NCBI GenBank assembly: GCA_963765875.1
Contig: CAVXYK010000006.1
Location: 62,001 to 126,000, forward strand
Direction of reading: 5' to 3'
From: JAWKOK01 sp963765875
Lineage (GTDB): Bacteria > Chloroflexota > Anaerolineae > Caldilineales > Caldilineaceae
Length of the DNA stretch: 64,000 nt
The translations under genes were made by a program, and so were the position numbers. Shown here in pieces: positions 49,199-57,882 of this stretch (positions are counted from its first letter, which is position 1; each line of letters opens with the position of its first letter). A model generated the notes under the pieces. It was not told the DNA's origin and did no database searches. It saw nothing but the letters and a program-made list of their open reading frames with translations.

Positions 49199-50276
49199 GC
49201 GCGTCGAGATGGCCCTCAACCATGAGTGTCCGGACCGATGTCCCATGCAGGTCAGCTTCACGCCCGAGTTTGCCGATCGACTGGCTGTTGACATGGGCAT
49301 CGACCAGCAGGCGCATAACCCTCACGGGGGCGGCAACACCTACGAGATGGAACGCAGGCTGGGCCAAGATCTGTTGCTGACCTCTGTCGGTTGGGCCAAC
49401 TCGTACTACAGGGCCGATGGGGCCGAACAGTACACAGACGAATGGGGCGTGACCTGGCGCAACGTACCCTACGAGACGCCCTACGGCATCGGCCACTATA
49501 CGGAGATGGTCGGTCACCCATTGGCCGATGACGCAGCCATCGACAGCTACACGGCGCCCGATCCAGATCGGCCAGAACTCTATGCTGAAGCCGAGCACAT
49601 GCTGCGCCACTACAAAGACGAGTATTGGATCGTCGGCGTCACCGTCACGACCGTCTTTGAGACCGCATGGGCGCTGCGCGGCTATGAGAAATCATTGTTC
49701 GACCTTGCCCTCGACGAGGATTATGTCAATAAACTATTTGATATCCCATTCACCTATCACCTGACAGCCGCCAAGCGGTTGGTGGAAATGGGCGTCGACA
49801 TGGTCTGGACCGGCGATGATATTGGCGCCCAGCACCAGATGTTGCTATCGCCGGCCAGTTGGCGGCAGTTCTTCAAGCCAAGAATGGCCTCTTTTATCGC
49901 CGATCTGAAGCGCATCAATCCAGCAGTCAAGGTCGCCTACCACTCCGACGGCAATATCATGCCCATCATCCCTGACCTGATCGAGATCGGCCTGGATGTG
50001 CTCAATCCGATCCAGCCCATGTCCATGGACCCCGCTGAAATCAAGCGTAAATTCGGCAAGGAACTCTGCTTCTGGGGGTCGATGGATGTGCAACGCACCC
50101 TCCCCTTCGGCACGCCCGCCGATGTCGAAGCTGAAGTGCTTACCCGCCTCAAGACCATCGGCGACGGCGGCGGTCTCATCATCGGCCCGACTCATCACGT
50201 ACAACTCGACACCCCGCTGGAGAATTTCTGGGCCATGATCAACACCATCCAAGACACACAATACAGTTCACTTTGA
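49185..50276 (+). CDS. Uroporphyrinogen decarboxylase-fold protein (methyltransferase-like)
   Basis: 363 residues: MKHRERVEMALNHECPDRCP opening, WTGDDIGAQHQMLLSPASWR, AYHSDGNIMPIIPDLIEIGL, LNPIQPMSMDP and LIIGPTHHVQLDTP. This matches the UroD/MtaA-like branch that acts in methyl transfer or O-demethylation rather than haem synthesis, as no other hem genes are near. GGAG precedes ATG 49185 inside the kinase end, so the two are coupled. Confidence 0.82.
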   Translation: MKHRERVEMALNHECPDRCPMQVSFTPEFADRLAVDMGIDQQAHNPHGGGNTYEMERRLGQDLLLTSVGWANSYYRADGAEQYTDEWGVTWRNVPYETPYGIGHYTEMVGHPLADDAAIDSYTAPDPDRPELYAEAEHMLRHYKDEYWIVGVTVTTVFETAWALRGYEKSLFDLALDEDYVNKLFDIPFTYHLTAAKRLVEMGVDMVWTGDDIGAQHQMLLSPASWRQFFKPRMASFIADLKRINPAVKVAYHSDGNIMPIIPDLIEIGLDVLNPIQPMSMDPAEIKRKFGKELCFWGSMDVQRTLPFGTPADVEAEVLTRLKTIGDGGGLIIGPTHHVQLDTPLENFWAMINTIQDTQYSSL

Positions 50277-50299
50277 GGCCAATTTCAGTGACTCCACTG

Positions 50300-50441
50300 C
50301 AAAAAGCCTTTTTCGCCACAGATTCACACAGATGAAAAAGGATAAGACACAGATGGCACTGGGATACCTCTGGACATCTGTAAGACATCTGTGAAAATAA
50401 GGTTCTTATCTGTGTGAATCTGTGGCAAATTTTAGTTTTTG
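50300..50441. repeat. Long hairpin with CACAGAT words
   Basis: CAAAAAGCCTTTTTCGCCAC at 50300 onward, including ACAGATTCACACAGAT, pairs with ATCTGTGTGAATCTGTGGC and TTTTTG ending at 50441. Inner copies CACAGATG/CATCTGTG pair too. It fills the gap before the Abhydrolase_9 gene. Confidence 0.75.
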
Positions 50442-50494
50442 CAGAAGACTCACTGAATTCGGCTGATGAAGTGTATGCAACAGGAATCTATGTC

Positions 50495-52168
50495 ATGCAG
50501 TTCAGAACAATTATCAAGAAACCATCCATCGTTGGAGTCATTTTCGGGACGATCTTATTGACTGTCTCCCTGACACCGTCGCTTATCCCTCGTGAATGGA
50601 CAGCTCAGGGCGTCATTTCCGGTCTCTCCTTTGTCCTTGGATATGCGCTCGGCGTTAGCCTCTTCGCACTCTGGCGCTACCTGGAGATCCCAACCATACC
50701 GGAACAGTACCGTAAACGGGCATCACAGATTTCACTGGTCATCGTCGGCATTGTTCTTGTGTTTTTCTCATACAGAGCGCTAGGCTGGCAGAACAGCGTC
50801 CGCCGGATGGTTGAGCTAGATCCAGTCGATTCAGCCCACCCAGTTCGTGTTATTTTCCTTGCCGCAGCCATCGCCGCGATACTGGTTCTTTTCTTCCGGA
50901 TCTTGCTGTGGATCGCCAAGGCAATCACGCAATTCGTCGCCAGATATATCCCGCATCGATATGGCAAGGTGATCGGGGGTTTTATCGCGATCTGTTTCGT
51001 AGTATTTCTCGTAAATGGCCTACTGCTTCAATCCATTGCAGAATCCGCCAATGCGTCCTATGCATTAACCGACAGTTCGACCGACCCAAACGTGCAACAG
51101 CCCACCTCGACGCTTCGCTCCGGAGGACCGGAATCCTTGGTCGAGTGGGACACATTGGGCAAAGAAGGCCGACGTTTTACGGGGACGGGGCCATCTGCCG
51201 ACGAGATCTCGGAATATTGGAACGGCGAGCCAGCGGATGAACCGATTCGCGTCTTCGTCGGAGCCAAGTCGGCCGATACGCTAGAGGAGCGCGCCAAACT
51301 TGCACTCCAAGAGTTGATTCGGACCGGCGCCTTTGACCGAGATGTACTTACCCTCGTTACTTCTACCGGCAGCGGCTGGGTCGATTCCAATGCGGTGAAT
51401 TCGCTTGAATACATCCATGGTGGAAATACGGCAACCGCCTCCTTCCAGTATTCGTACTTGCCATCGGTATTCGCGCTGCTGGCGGACAAGGACTCGGCCC
51501 CCGAAGCGTCAGTAGCCATGTTCGACAAGATTCACGAATACTGGAGTACACTCGACGAAGAGACCCGCCCAGATTTCTATCTCCACGGCCTCAGTCTAGG
51601 ATCGTACGGTTCGCAGGCCATCACTTCAGACGTCAACCTGCTCAATGATCCGATTGACGGCGCAATGTGGGCGGGACCGCCGTTTGTGAGCGAAACATGG
51701 CGACATATCACCAGTGCGAGAGAGCAAGGAACACCGATATGGCGTCCAGTCTATCGAGACGGTGCGACGATTCGCTTTACGAATCAGGGTGAAGGACTCC
51801 AGGAGTCGCCGGATCAATGGCAGGACAACCGCTTCATATACCTACAACAGGCAGGCGATCCAATTGTCTTCTTCACCGCTGATTCACTCTTTCGAGAGCC
51901 TGAATGGCTGAAAGAGGGTAGTCGGTCGCCAAAGGTAGTGGATGAAATGAAGTGGTATCCGATTGCCACATTCTGGCAGCTCGTCTTCGATATGGTATTG
52001 GGGACGAGCGATACGTTACCGGACGGAAACGGCCATCGCTACAGCAGTGATTCCTACATCGACGCCTGGATCGCACTGACTCAACCCCAGGGTTGGAGCG
52101 ACGAAATGACCGAAGATTTGAAGGCCTTGTTCCGCTCCATGCCCAACCCAAACAAACCATCACAATAG
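50495..52168 (+). CDS. Membrane alpha/beta-hydrolase, Abhydrolase_9 family
   Basis: 557 residues from ATG 50495 (AGGA site). The N-terminal 190 residues hold five or so membrane helices (GVIFGTILLTVSLTPSLIPR opening). The C-terminal domain has the nucleophile elbow LHGLSLGSYGSQ. Opening and hydrolase match the Abhydrolase_9_N and Abhydrolase_9 pair best known from Actinobacteria. Substrate unknown. The larA-like gene follows after 16 bases. Confidence 0.83.
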   Translation: MQFRTIIKKPSIVGVIFGTILLTVSLTPSLIPREWTAQGVISGLSFVLGYALGVSLFALWRYLEIPTIPEQYRKRASQISLVIVGIVLVFFSYRALGWQNSVRRMVELDPVDSAHPVRVIFLAAAIAAILVLFFRILLWIAKAITQFVARYIPHRYGKVIGGFIAICFVVFLVNGLLLQSIAESANASYALTDSSTDPNVQQPTSTLRSGGPESLVEWDTLGKEGRRFTGTGPSADEISEYWNGEPADEPIRVFVGAKSADTLEERAKLALQELIRTGAFDRDVLTLVTSTGSGWVDSNAVNSLEYIHGGNTATASFQYSYLPSVFALLADKDSAPEASVAMFDKIHEYWSTLDEETRPDFYLHGLSLGSYGSQAITSDVNLLNDPIDGAMWAGPPFVSETWRHITSAREQGTPIWRPVYRDGATIRFTNQGEGLQESPDQWQDNRFIYLQQAGDPIVFFTADSLFREPEWLKEGSRSPKVVDEMKWYPIATFWQLVFDMVLGTSDTLPDGNGHRYSSDSYIDAWIALTQPQGWSDEMTEDLKALFRSMPNPNKPSQ

Positions 52169-52184
52169 GCGCCAAGGAGCAACC

Positions 52185-53465
52185 ATGAGAATCCATCTCG
52201 CCTACGGCAAGAAAGGCCTCGACATCGATGTCCCCGACCACGCGACCGTGGTCGAACCGGCATTTGTGCCCGGGCTCGTTGACGAAAAAGAAGCGCTAAG
52301 GCAGGCCATGCGCACGCCGATCGACTTGCCTCCGTTGCGGGAACTGGTCAGCCCAGGGCAGACCGTCACCATTGTCCACAGCGACATCACGCGCCCAATG
52401 CCCAACGACCGCGTGTTGCCGGTCATCATTGATGAGTTGATTAAGGCCAGCATCAGACCTGATGACATTACGCTTCTCAACGGCCTGGGCACACATCGAC
52501 CCCAGACATACGACGAACTGGTCGGCATGTTGGGCGAGGAGATCGTCGCCAACTATCGCTGTTTGCAACATGATTGTTGGGATGATGACAATCTCGTCCC
52601 ATTGGGCCAGACGCTTTTCGGCAATCCGGTACGCATCGATCGCCAGTACATGGAGGCCGACGTCAAGATCCTGACCGGATTCATCGAACCCCACTTCTTT
52701 GCCGGCTTCAGCGGCGGTCCCAAGGCCGTGCTACCCTCGATTGCGGGCATCGAAAGCGTGATGAGCAACCATAGCGCGGAGATGGTCGGCGCGGCCGAGG
52801 CGCGCTGGGGCGTGACCCACGGCAATCCCATCTGGGAAGAGATGCTGGACGTGGCGCAGAAGACAAAGCCGACCTTCTTGCTTAACGTCACCATCAACCG
52901 TCATCGGGAGATCACCGGCATTTTCGCCGGCGATGTCGAGCAGGCGCATGCACGTGGCTGCGAGTTCTGCCGCCAATCCGCCATGGCGCCGGTGCCGCAC
53001 GCCTACGACATCGTCATCACCAGCAATTCCGGTTACCCCCTTGACCTCAATCTCTACCAGGCGGTCAAGGGCATGTCGGCTGCATCGGAAGCCGTGCGAC
53101 CGGGGGGAAGCATCATAGTAGCCGCCGAGTGCTGGGACGGCTTGCCCAATCACGGTGAATATGCTCGCCTGTTGCGCTCGGCCGAGCAACCGGCAGACCT
53201 GTTGAACCAGATTCTGCAGCCCGATTTCCATGCCCACGACCAATGGCAGGTGCAGGTCCAAGCTCAGATTCAGGCTAAAGCCGATGTCTTCGTTTTCAGC
53301 GACGGATTGAGCGACGAGCAGATCGAGGGCGCACTCTTGCGCCCCAGTGCCGGGATCGATGAGACGCTGGCCGATCTGATCGATCGCTACGGACCGAATG
53401 CCTCGATCTGCGTGCTGCCGGAGGGGCCGATGACAGTACCGACGATTGCTGGGGAAGGCGAGTGA
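52185..53465 (+). CDS. larA: LarA-type nickel-pincer racemase/epimerase family protein
   Basis: 426 residues. DITRPMPNDRVLP, LNGLGTHRPQT (catalytic His), TGFIEPHFFAGFSGGPKAVLP (second His, and the Lys that anchors the pincer cofactor) and NSGYPLDLNLYQAVKGMSAA match lactate racemase. No larB, larC or larE is in the window, so the cofactor must come from elsewhere, and the substrate may be another 2-hydroxyacid. Confidence 0.86.
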   Translation: MRIHLAYGKKGLDIDVPDHATVVEPAFVPGLVDEKEALRQAMRTPIDLPPLRELVSPGQTVTIVHSDITRPMPNDRVLPVIIDELIKASIRPDDITLLNGLGTHRPQTYDELVGMLGEEIVANYRCLQHDCWDDDNLVPLGQTLFGNPVRIDRQYMEADVKILTGFIEPHFFAGFSGGPKAVLPSIAGIESVMSNHSAEMVGAAEARWGVTHGNPIWEEMLDVAQKTKPTFLLNVTINRHREITGIFAGDVEQAHARGCEFCRQSAMAPVPHAYDIVITSNSGYPLDLNLYQAVKGMSAASEAVRPGGSIIVAAECWDGLPNHGEYARLLRSAEQPADLLNQILQPDFHAHDQWQVQVQAQIQAKADVFVFSDGLSDEQIEGALLRPSAGIDETLADLIDRYGPNASICVLPEGPMTVPTIAGEGE

Positions 53466-53480
53466 CACAATGTGGGGGCA

Positions 53481-53549
53481 GCACGTGCCGGGGACGGTCC
53501 ACGAGCAGTCCGTATGGCCGAAATGGACTGGACCGTCCCCGGCACGTGC
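53481..53549. terminator. 21-bp perfect inverted repeat after larA
   Basis: GCACGTGCCGGGGACGGTCC plus one base (53481-53501) pairs exactly with 53529-53549 across 27 bases. It shares GTGCCGGGGA with the hairpin at 26975. Likely terminator. Confidence 0.65.
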
Positions 53550-53635
53550 GATCTCATCCCGCGTGAACTGCACCCGACAACACAGGGGTTCTTGACAGAG
53601 ATACGCGGTCACTATTCTCACGGAGGGAGAACCTT

Positions 53636-54751
53636 GTGGTAGTTGACACATCGCGGCTAGTCGAAACGGTGTCAGAGGCACTTCTGCGCGATCTGGGCCA
53701 GGAAGTCGACCTCATTTTTCGCTACGGCTCTATGCTCAAAGGCACAAACCACGCCTATTCGGACCTGGACATCTCGTATACGCCGCGCCACGAATCGACG
53801 TGGCACAGCATCACGGTGCTTGTGGATGATATGATGGTCGACCTCTACCCGATTCACTGGTCCAAGTTGGAACGGATGGCCGAGTTTGATGACATCTCCA
53901 GCACGGTTCTTGTGGACAACGAGATCATCTATCAACGTTGCCAGGAAGTCGTCGAGCGCTTTCGGGGGTTGCCGGCGAGGTTGATTGCGCTGCAACAACC
54001 TGATGCGCGCCCGGCCATGCTCAACAAGGCGCAGGCGATCTTCAAAGGGGCCGGCTACCAGTACTACCTGCTGCGACAAAGGGCGGTCGATGGTCATCAG
54101 CTGGCCTGCATGCACCATGCGCGCAACATCCTGCAGACAGTGCTGCACTGCCTGGCCGTGGCCAACCAGGCATGCATCGATACACGCAAACGCGATCAGG
54201 TATTGGCTTTGCCCGTGCTGCCGAAAGGATTCGCCGCAACGATTGACCGGATCGTCAATGCCACCGATCCGGAGGAAGTGCTAGCGGCCTGCGAACTGCT
54301 TCTGGGCAGCACCCGGGCTCTGCTGCTGGCAGAGCAACAAACGGTGCAAGGCAACGAGACAACGTTCCCGGCGGTATTCGATAGCGCTTATCCAGAGCTG
54401 AAGGGCGATCTGCAACATCTGATGCTGGCATGCGAGCGGCAGGAGTTCTTTAGTTCCACGTTGATGTCGCTCTATCATGAACTGATGATCCACATGGCCC
54501 AGGCGACCACGGGCGTCGAGTATTCGGACTTCAACAGCCTGGCAGAATATGAACAGGATCTGACCGCGATGGGCTTTCCCGATCTGCTGCCATTCGTGGT
54601 CGACAGAGACTTCACAGGGCTGCACCGCCAGTGCCAGGCATTTGACCGGCGACTGCAATCGTATCTCCGCGAGCACGCTGTGCCACTCAATTCGTTTCCC
54701 AGCATAGATGCCTTGCAGGCACATCTGGAACGCCCGAAGAATCAACAGTAG
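53636..54751 (+). CDS. Minimal nucleotidyltransferase-domain protein
   Basis: 371 residues from GTG 53636 with a strong GGAGGG site. The N-terminal Pol-beta-type domain has RYGSMLKGTNHAYSDLDISY, the GS-x-D-x-D core, with the third Asp in MMVDLYPI. The rest is helical, like substrate-binding regions of aminoglycoside or tRNA-like transferases. The target is unknown. The gene next door encodes a PARG-like enzyme only 32 bases on. Confidence 0.78.
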   Translation: MVVDTSRLVETVSEALLRDLGQEVDLIFRYGSMLKGTNHAYSDLDISYTPRHESTWHSITVLVDDMMVDLYPIHWSKLERMAEFDDISSTVLVDNEIIYQRCQEVVERFRGLPARLIALQQPDARPAMLNKAQAIFKGAGYQYYLLRQRAVDGHQLACMHHARNILQTVLHCLAVANQACIDTRKRDQVLALPVLPKGFAATIDRIVNATDPEEVLAACELLLGSTRALLLAEQQTVQGNETTFPAVFDSAYPELKGDLQHLMLACERQEFFSSTLMSLYHELMIHMAQATTGVEYSDFNSLAEYEQDLTAMGFPDLLPFVVDRDFTGLHRQCQAFDRRLQSYLREHAVPLNSFPSIDALQAHLERPKNQQ

Positions 54752-54783
54752 CGAAGCGGACCTCAGACTGGGTCAGGCAAAAG

Positions 54784-55657
54784 ATGAACCGAAAAGAACG
54801 CGCAAACCTGGCGCAAGAAACGTTGCAAATTCTCGCACATGGCCGTTATGTCAACAATCTAGACGAAACTGTTGAGATTCGGGATCTTATTGACCGGTGC
54901 TGCACGGGATCTACCGGCATCGACCCGACAGGGCTTGAAGAACTGCGAGACGAATGCGTGGACATGCGGATCTACGCGGTTCGCGACCGAAGTCGTGGTC
55001 GTCAACGAGACAACGCTCGAAGGGGCCGGCTTCCTTGCGGATCAGCAAACATTCCAGCGTGTCGGCGTGCTCAACTTCGCCTCGGCCAAACGGCCCGGCG
55101 GCGGGTTTCTAAAGGGGAGCGCGGCCCAGGAGGAGGCACTGGCGCGCAGTTCCGCGCTCTATGCCTCGCTGATGCAATACCCAGAGTTCTATGCGCATCA
55201 CCGGCGCACGAAGAATGGCGCCTACTCAGACCGCATGATCTATTCGCCAGACTGCCCGGTCTTTCGAGATGATTCGGGCCGACTCCTCGATCGGCCCTAC
55301 ATGGTCGACTTCATCACCAGCCCGGCGCCAAATGCCGGCACGCTGCGAAAGCGCGGTCACTACGCACAGCAGATCCCTGCTATACTGAAACAACGTGCGC
55401 ACAAGATCCTGACGCTGGCTTGTAGCAAGGGCTGCGACGCAATGGTGCTGGGCGCATGGGGATGCGGCGTTTTCCGGAACGATCCGGCGATGGTTGCTGC
55501 CGTCTTCGGCGATCTGCTCCTGGAAGACGGACCCTACTGTGGCTGCTTCAAAGCCGTGCGATTTTCGGTCTTTGACGATTCAGTAGACTTGGAAAATCTC
55601 AGAGCATTTTCTAGCGTATTTTCCTCAGGCAGCGCACGTGGCCCGCTTCAGGATTAG
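54784..55657 (+). CDS. Bacterial-type poly(ADP-ribose) glycohydrolase (TIGR02452-like, one frame break)
   Basis: Removes ADP-ribose chains. It starts MNRKERANLAQETLQIL. After a break near 54985 it reads VVVVNETTLEGAGFL, NFASAKRPGGGFLKGSAAQE with the PARG signature GGG-x-x-x-x-x-x-QEE, then ACSKGCDAMVLGAWGCGVFRNDP. About 291 residues, the size of microbial PARGs. The macrodomain fold is clear. With the nucleotidyltransferase upstream it could form a modification and removal pair (inference). Confidence 0.85.
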
Positions 55658-55699
55658 ATTCTGTCGCACGAAACATGATTATTTCGGAGAGTAGCTACA

Positions 55700-56464
55700 A
55701 TGGAGACAGAAACATTTCGGTTCGCCTCCAGCGGCGCCCAACTGGCTGGAGAGCAAGCGGGCACCGGTGAGCCGCTACTCTTCCTTCATGCCGGCGTTGC
55801 TGACAGACGCATGTGGCGGCCACAACTCGGGGAATTCAGAACATCACATCGGGTGATCGCCTACGACCGGCGCGAGTTTGGGGAAACTTCATCAGTGGAT
55901 GAGCCCTTCTCCCACGTCGATGATCTACGCGCACTGCTCGATCACCTTGGGACTGGGAAGACTGCGCTCGTCGGTTCCTCTCAAGGAGGAAGAGTTGCCA
56001 TTGACTTTGCGCTCGCCTTTCCCCAACGGGTTTATGCGCTGGCCCTGCTGGCGCCCGCAGTCAGCGGCGCTCCGGGGCCCGGACCTTTCTCTCCAGAGAT
56101 TCAGGCGATATCTGACGCGCTTGATCAAGCAGACGATGCCGACGATCTGGACGCTATCAATGAACTCGAAGCCCACTGTTGGCTGGACGGTCCGACCAGC
56201 CCCGCGGGACGAGTCACGGGTGCGCTGAGCGAACTGTTTCTAGACATGAATGGCATCGTCCTGAGAAAGCCCGAATTGCCCCAAGAGATCGAACCTGACT
56301 CGGCCTATGACCGGCTTTCCAACCCGTCCGTGCCCACGTTGGTGCTTTGGGGCGATCTCGACTTCCCCTACATCAAAGAGCGATGCCGGCATGTGGTCGA
56401 CTCAGTTCCGTCTGCCAACGGCATTGAAATTCCGGGCGCGGCCCATCTGCCTAACCTTGAATAG
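55700..56464 (+). CDS. Alpha/beta-hydrolase, C-terminus cut by in-frame TAG
   Basis: 254 residues with nucleophile Ser in LVGSSQGGRVA, acid Asp in LWGDLDFPY and His in GAAHLPNLE. The frame stays open after TAG 56462-56464 for PALVNSLLRDFLD, ending TGA 56504-56506. Family proteins read HLPN-x-E-Q-P at this point, so CAG to TAG has removed about 14 residues. The catalytic triad is complete, so it may still work. GGAGA precedes the start. Confidence 0.82.
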   Translation: METETFRFASSGAQLAGEQAGTGEPLLFLHAGVADRRMWRPQLGEFRTSHRVIAYDRREFGETSSVDEPFSHVDDLRALLDHLGTGKTALVGSSQGGRVAIDFALAFPQRVYALALLAPAVSGAPGPGPFSPEIQAISDALDQADDADDLDAINELEAHCWLDGPTSPAGRVTGALSELFLDMNGIVLRKPELPQEIEPDSAYDRLSNPSVPTLVLWGDLDFPYIKERCRHVVDSVPSANGIEIPGAAHLPNLE

Positions 56465-56613
56465 CCGGCGTTGGTCAATAGTTTGTTGCGAGATTTTCTG
56501 GACTGAATTTGCCAAAATTCATTCAATCGAAATCCAAATTTCCCGACATGTGTTTGACGATACGCCACATGGTCGGCAGTTGAGCATTTTTCATCAATCG
56601 GAGAGGAACGAGC

Positions 56614-57384
56614 ATGAAATTGGGCGTCTTTGCGTCACCGGAGGATGCGCCAACATTGGCGCAGGCCGGATTTGACTATGTGGAGATCAGCATGGTGCGC
56701 GATCTCCAGCCGGAGGTAGATCTGGAGGAAGCTGGCTCACGACTGACCAGCGTGGCGGCCTGTGCGCTGCCGACACCGGTGGCCTGCATCTTTCTACCGG
56801 GCTCATACAAGCTGACCGGACCTGACATCGACAAACCATTATTGGAGCGCTATGTGCGCACGGCCTTTGCCCGTGCCGAGCAAGCAGGCGTTGAGATTGT
56901 CGTTTTTGGATCGGGCGGCGCACGACGCATCCCAGACGGGTTCGATCGCAAGCAGGCCTGGGCGCAGCTCGTGCGCTTCGGACAAATGATCGGCCCCATC
57001 GCCACCGATCATGGTGTCACGATTGCGGTAGAGCCGCTGCGCCATGCAGAGTGCAATGTGCTCAACACTGTCGCAGAGAGTGCGCAATACGTACGCGAAA
57101 TCGATGACCCCGGCGTGCGCCTTCTGGTCGATGCCTACCATTGGGCGCAGAACGGGGAGCCAGTTGAATCCATCATCGACGCCGGACCGTTGCTGGTGCA
57201 TGCCCACATCGCCACCTACGAAAACCGGCTGGCGCCCGGCCAAGAAGAATGCGACTTTCAGCCGTTCTTCGATGCACTCAAGGCCGCTGGGTATAGCGGA
57301 CGACTCTCTGTCGAGGCCAGGTGGGAGATCGAGGAAGCCAACGCTCGTACGGCCCACGAAACATTGATCAAGGAACTGACATGA
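56614..57384 (+). CDS. Sugar phosphate isomerase/epimerase-like TIM barrel
   Basis: 256 residues of the AP-endonuclease-2 superfamily. Metal-ligand positions: Glu in IAVEPLRHAECNV, Asp-His region in LLVDAYHWAQNG, His in LVHAHIATYENR and Glu in LSVEARWEIEEAN. Probably a sugar or hydroxypyruvate isomerase; the substrate is undetermined. The stop overlaps the GNAT start (ATGA). Confidence 0.84.
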   Translation: MKLGVFASPEDAPTLAQAGFDYVEISMVRDLQPEVDLEEAGSRLTSVAACALPTPVACIFLPGSYKLTGPDIDKPLLERYVRTAFARAEQAGVEIVVFGSGGARRIPDGFDRKQAWAQLVRFGQMIGPIATDHGVTIAVEPLRHAECNVLNTVAESAQYVREIDDPGVRLLVDAYHWAQNGEPVESIIDAGPLLVHAHIATYENRLAPGQEECDFQPFFDALKAAGYSGRLSVEARWEIEEANARTAHETLIKELT

Positions 57385-57866
57385 GCTTCACGATTCGGCC
57401 CTTCGAAAAGAGCGATCTCGACGATGTGGTAACGCTGTCGGTGGCAGCGTGGGAGCCGATTTTTGTGTCCTGGCAGAAGATCCTTGGGCCTGAACTCTAC
57501 CCGATTGCCATCTACCCGGACTGGCGAATCGGCCAGGCCAACGTAGTCAGGCGAATCTTTGGCGACGAGAACAACCAGACCTGGGTCGCCACCGTCGATG
57601 AGCAGATCATCGGCTACATCGTCTACAATCTCAACGAAGACAAGCAGACTGGAGAGGTGCAGCTCCTCGCAGTCCACCCCGACGACCAGAACGACGGCGT
57701 CGGCACTGCACTGAACGAACTGGCTCTGGAGAAGATGCAGGAAGCCGGCATGAAGCTGGCTGTCGTGGGCACCGGTGGCGACGAAGGCCATGCACCGGCA
57801 AGGCGTTCGTACGAGAAGGCCGGATACACAGGATTGCCACAGGTTCGATATTACAAGAAACTGTAG
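57381..57866 (+). CDS. GNAT-family N-acetyltransferase
   Basis: 161 residues starting MSFTIRPFEKSDLDDVVTLS. Acetyl-CoA motif A: LLAVHPDDQNDGVGTALNEL. Ends RRSYEKAGYTGLPQVRYYKK. It is translationally coupled to the isomerase gene and 16 bases before lnt. Acceptor unknown. Confidence 0.86.
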   Translation: MSFTIRPFEKSDLDDVVTLSVAAWEPIFVSWQKILGPELYPIAIYPDWRIGQANVVRRIFGDENNQTWVATVDEQIIGYIVYNLNEDKQTGEVQLLAVHPDDQNDGVGTALNELALEKMQEAGMKLAVVGTGGDEGHAPARRSYEKAGYTGLPQVRYYKKL

Positions 57867-57882
57867 AGAAGTAGGCCGGATC

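Noticed and set aside
56462..56464. Reassigned TAG (readthrough as Gln)
   Set aside because: Other genes in the window end normally at TAG and at the other two stops; a single mutation or base error is simpler.
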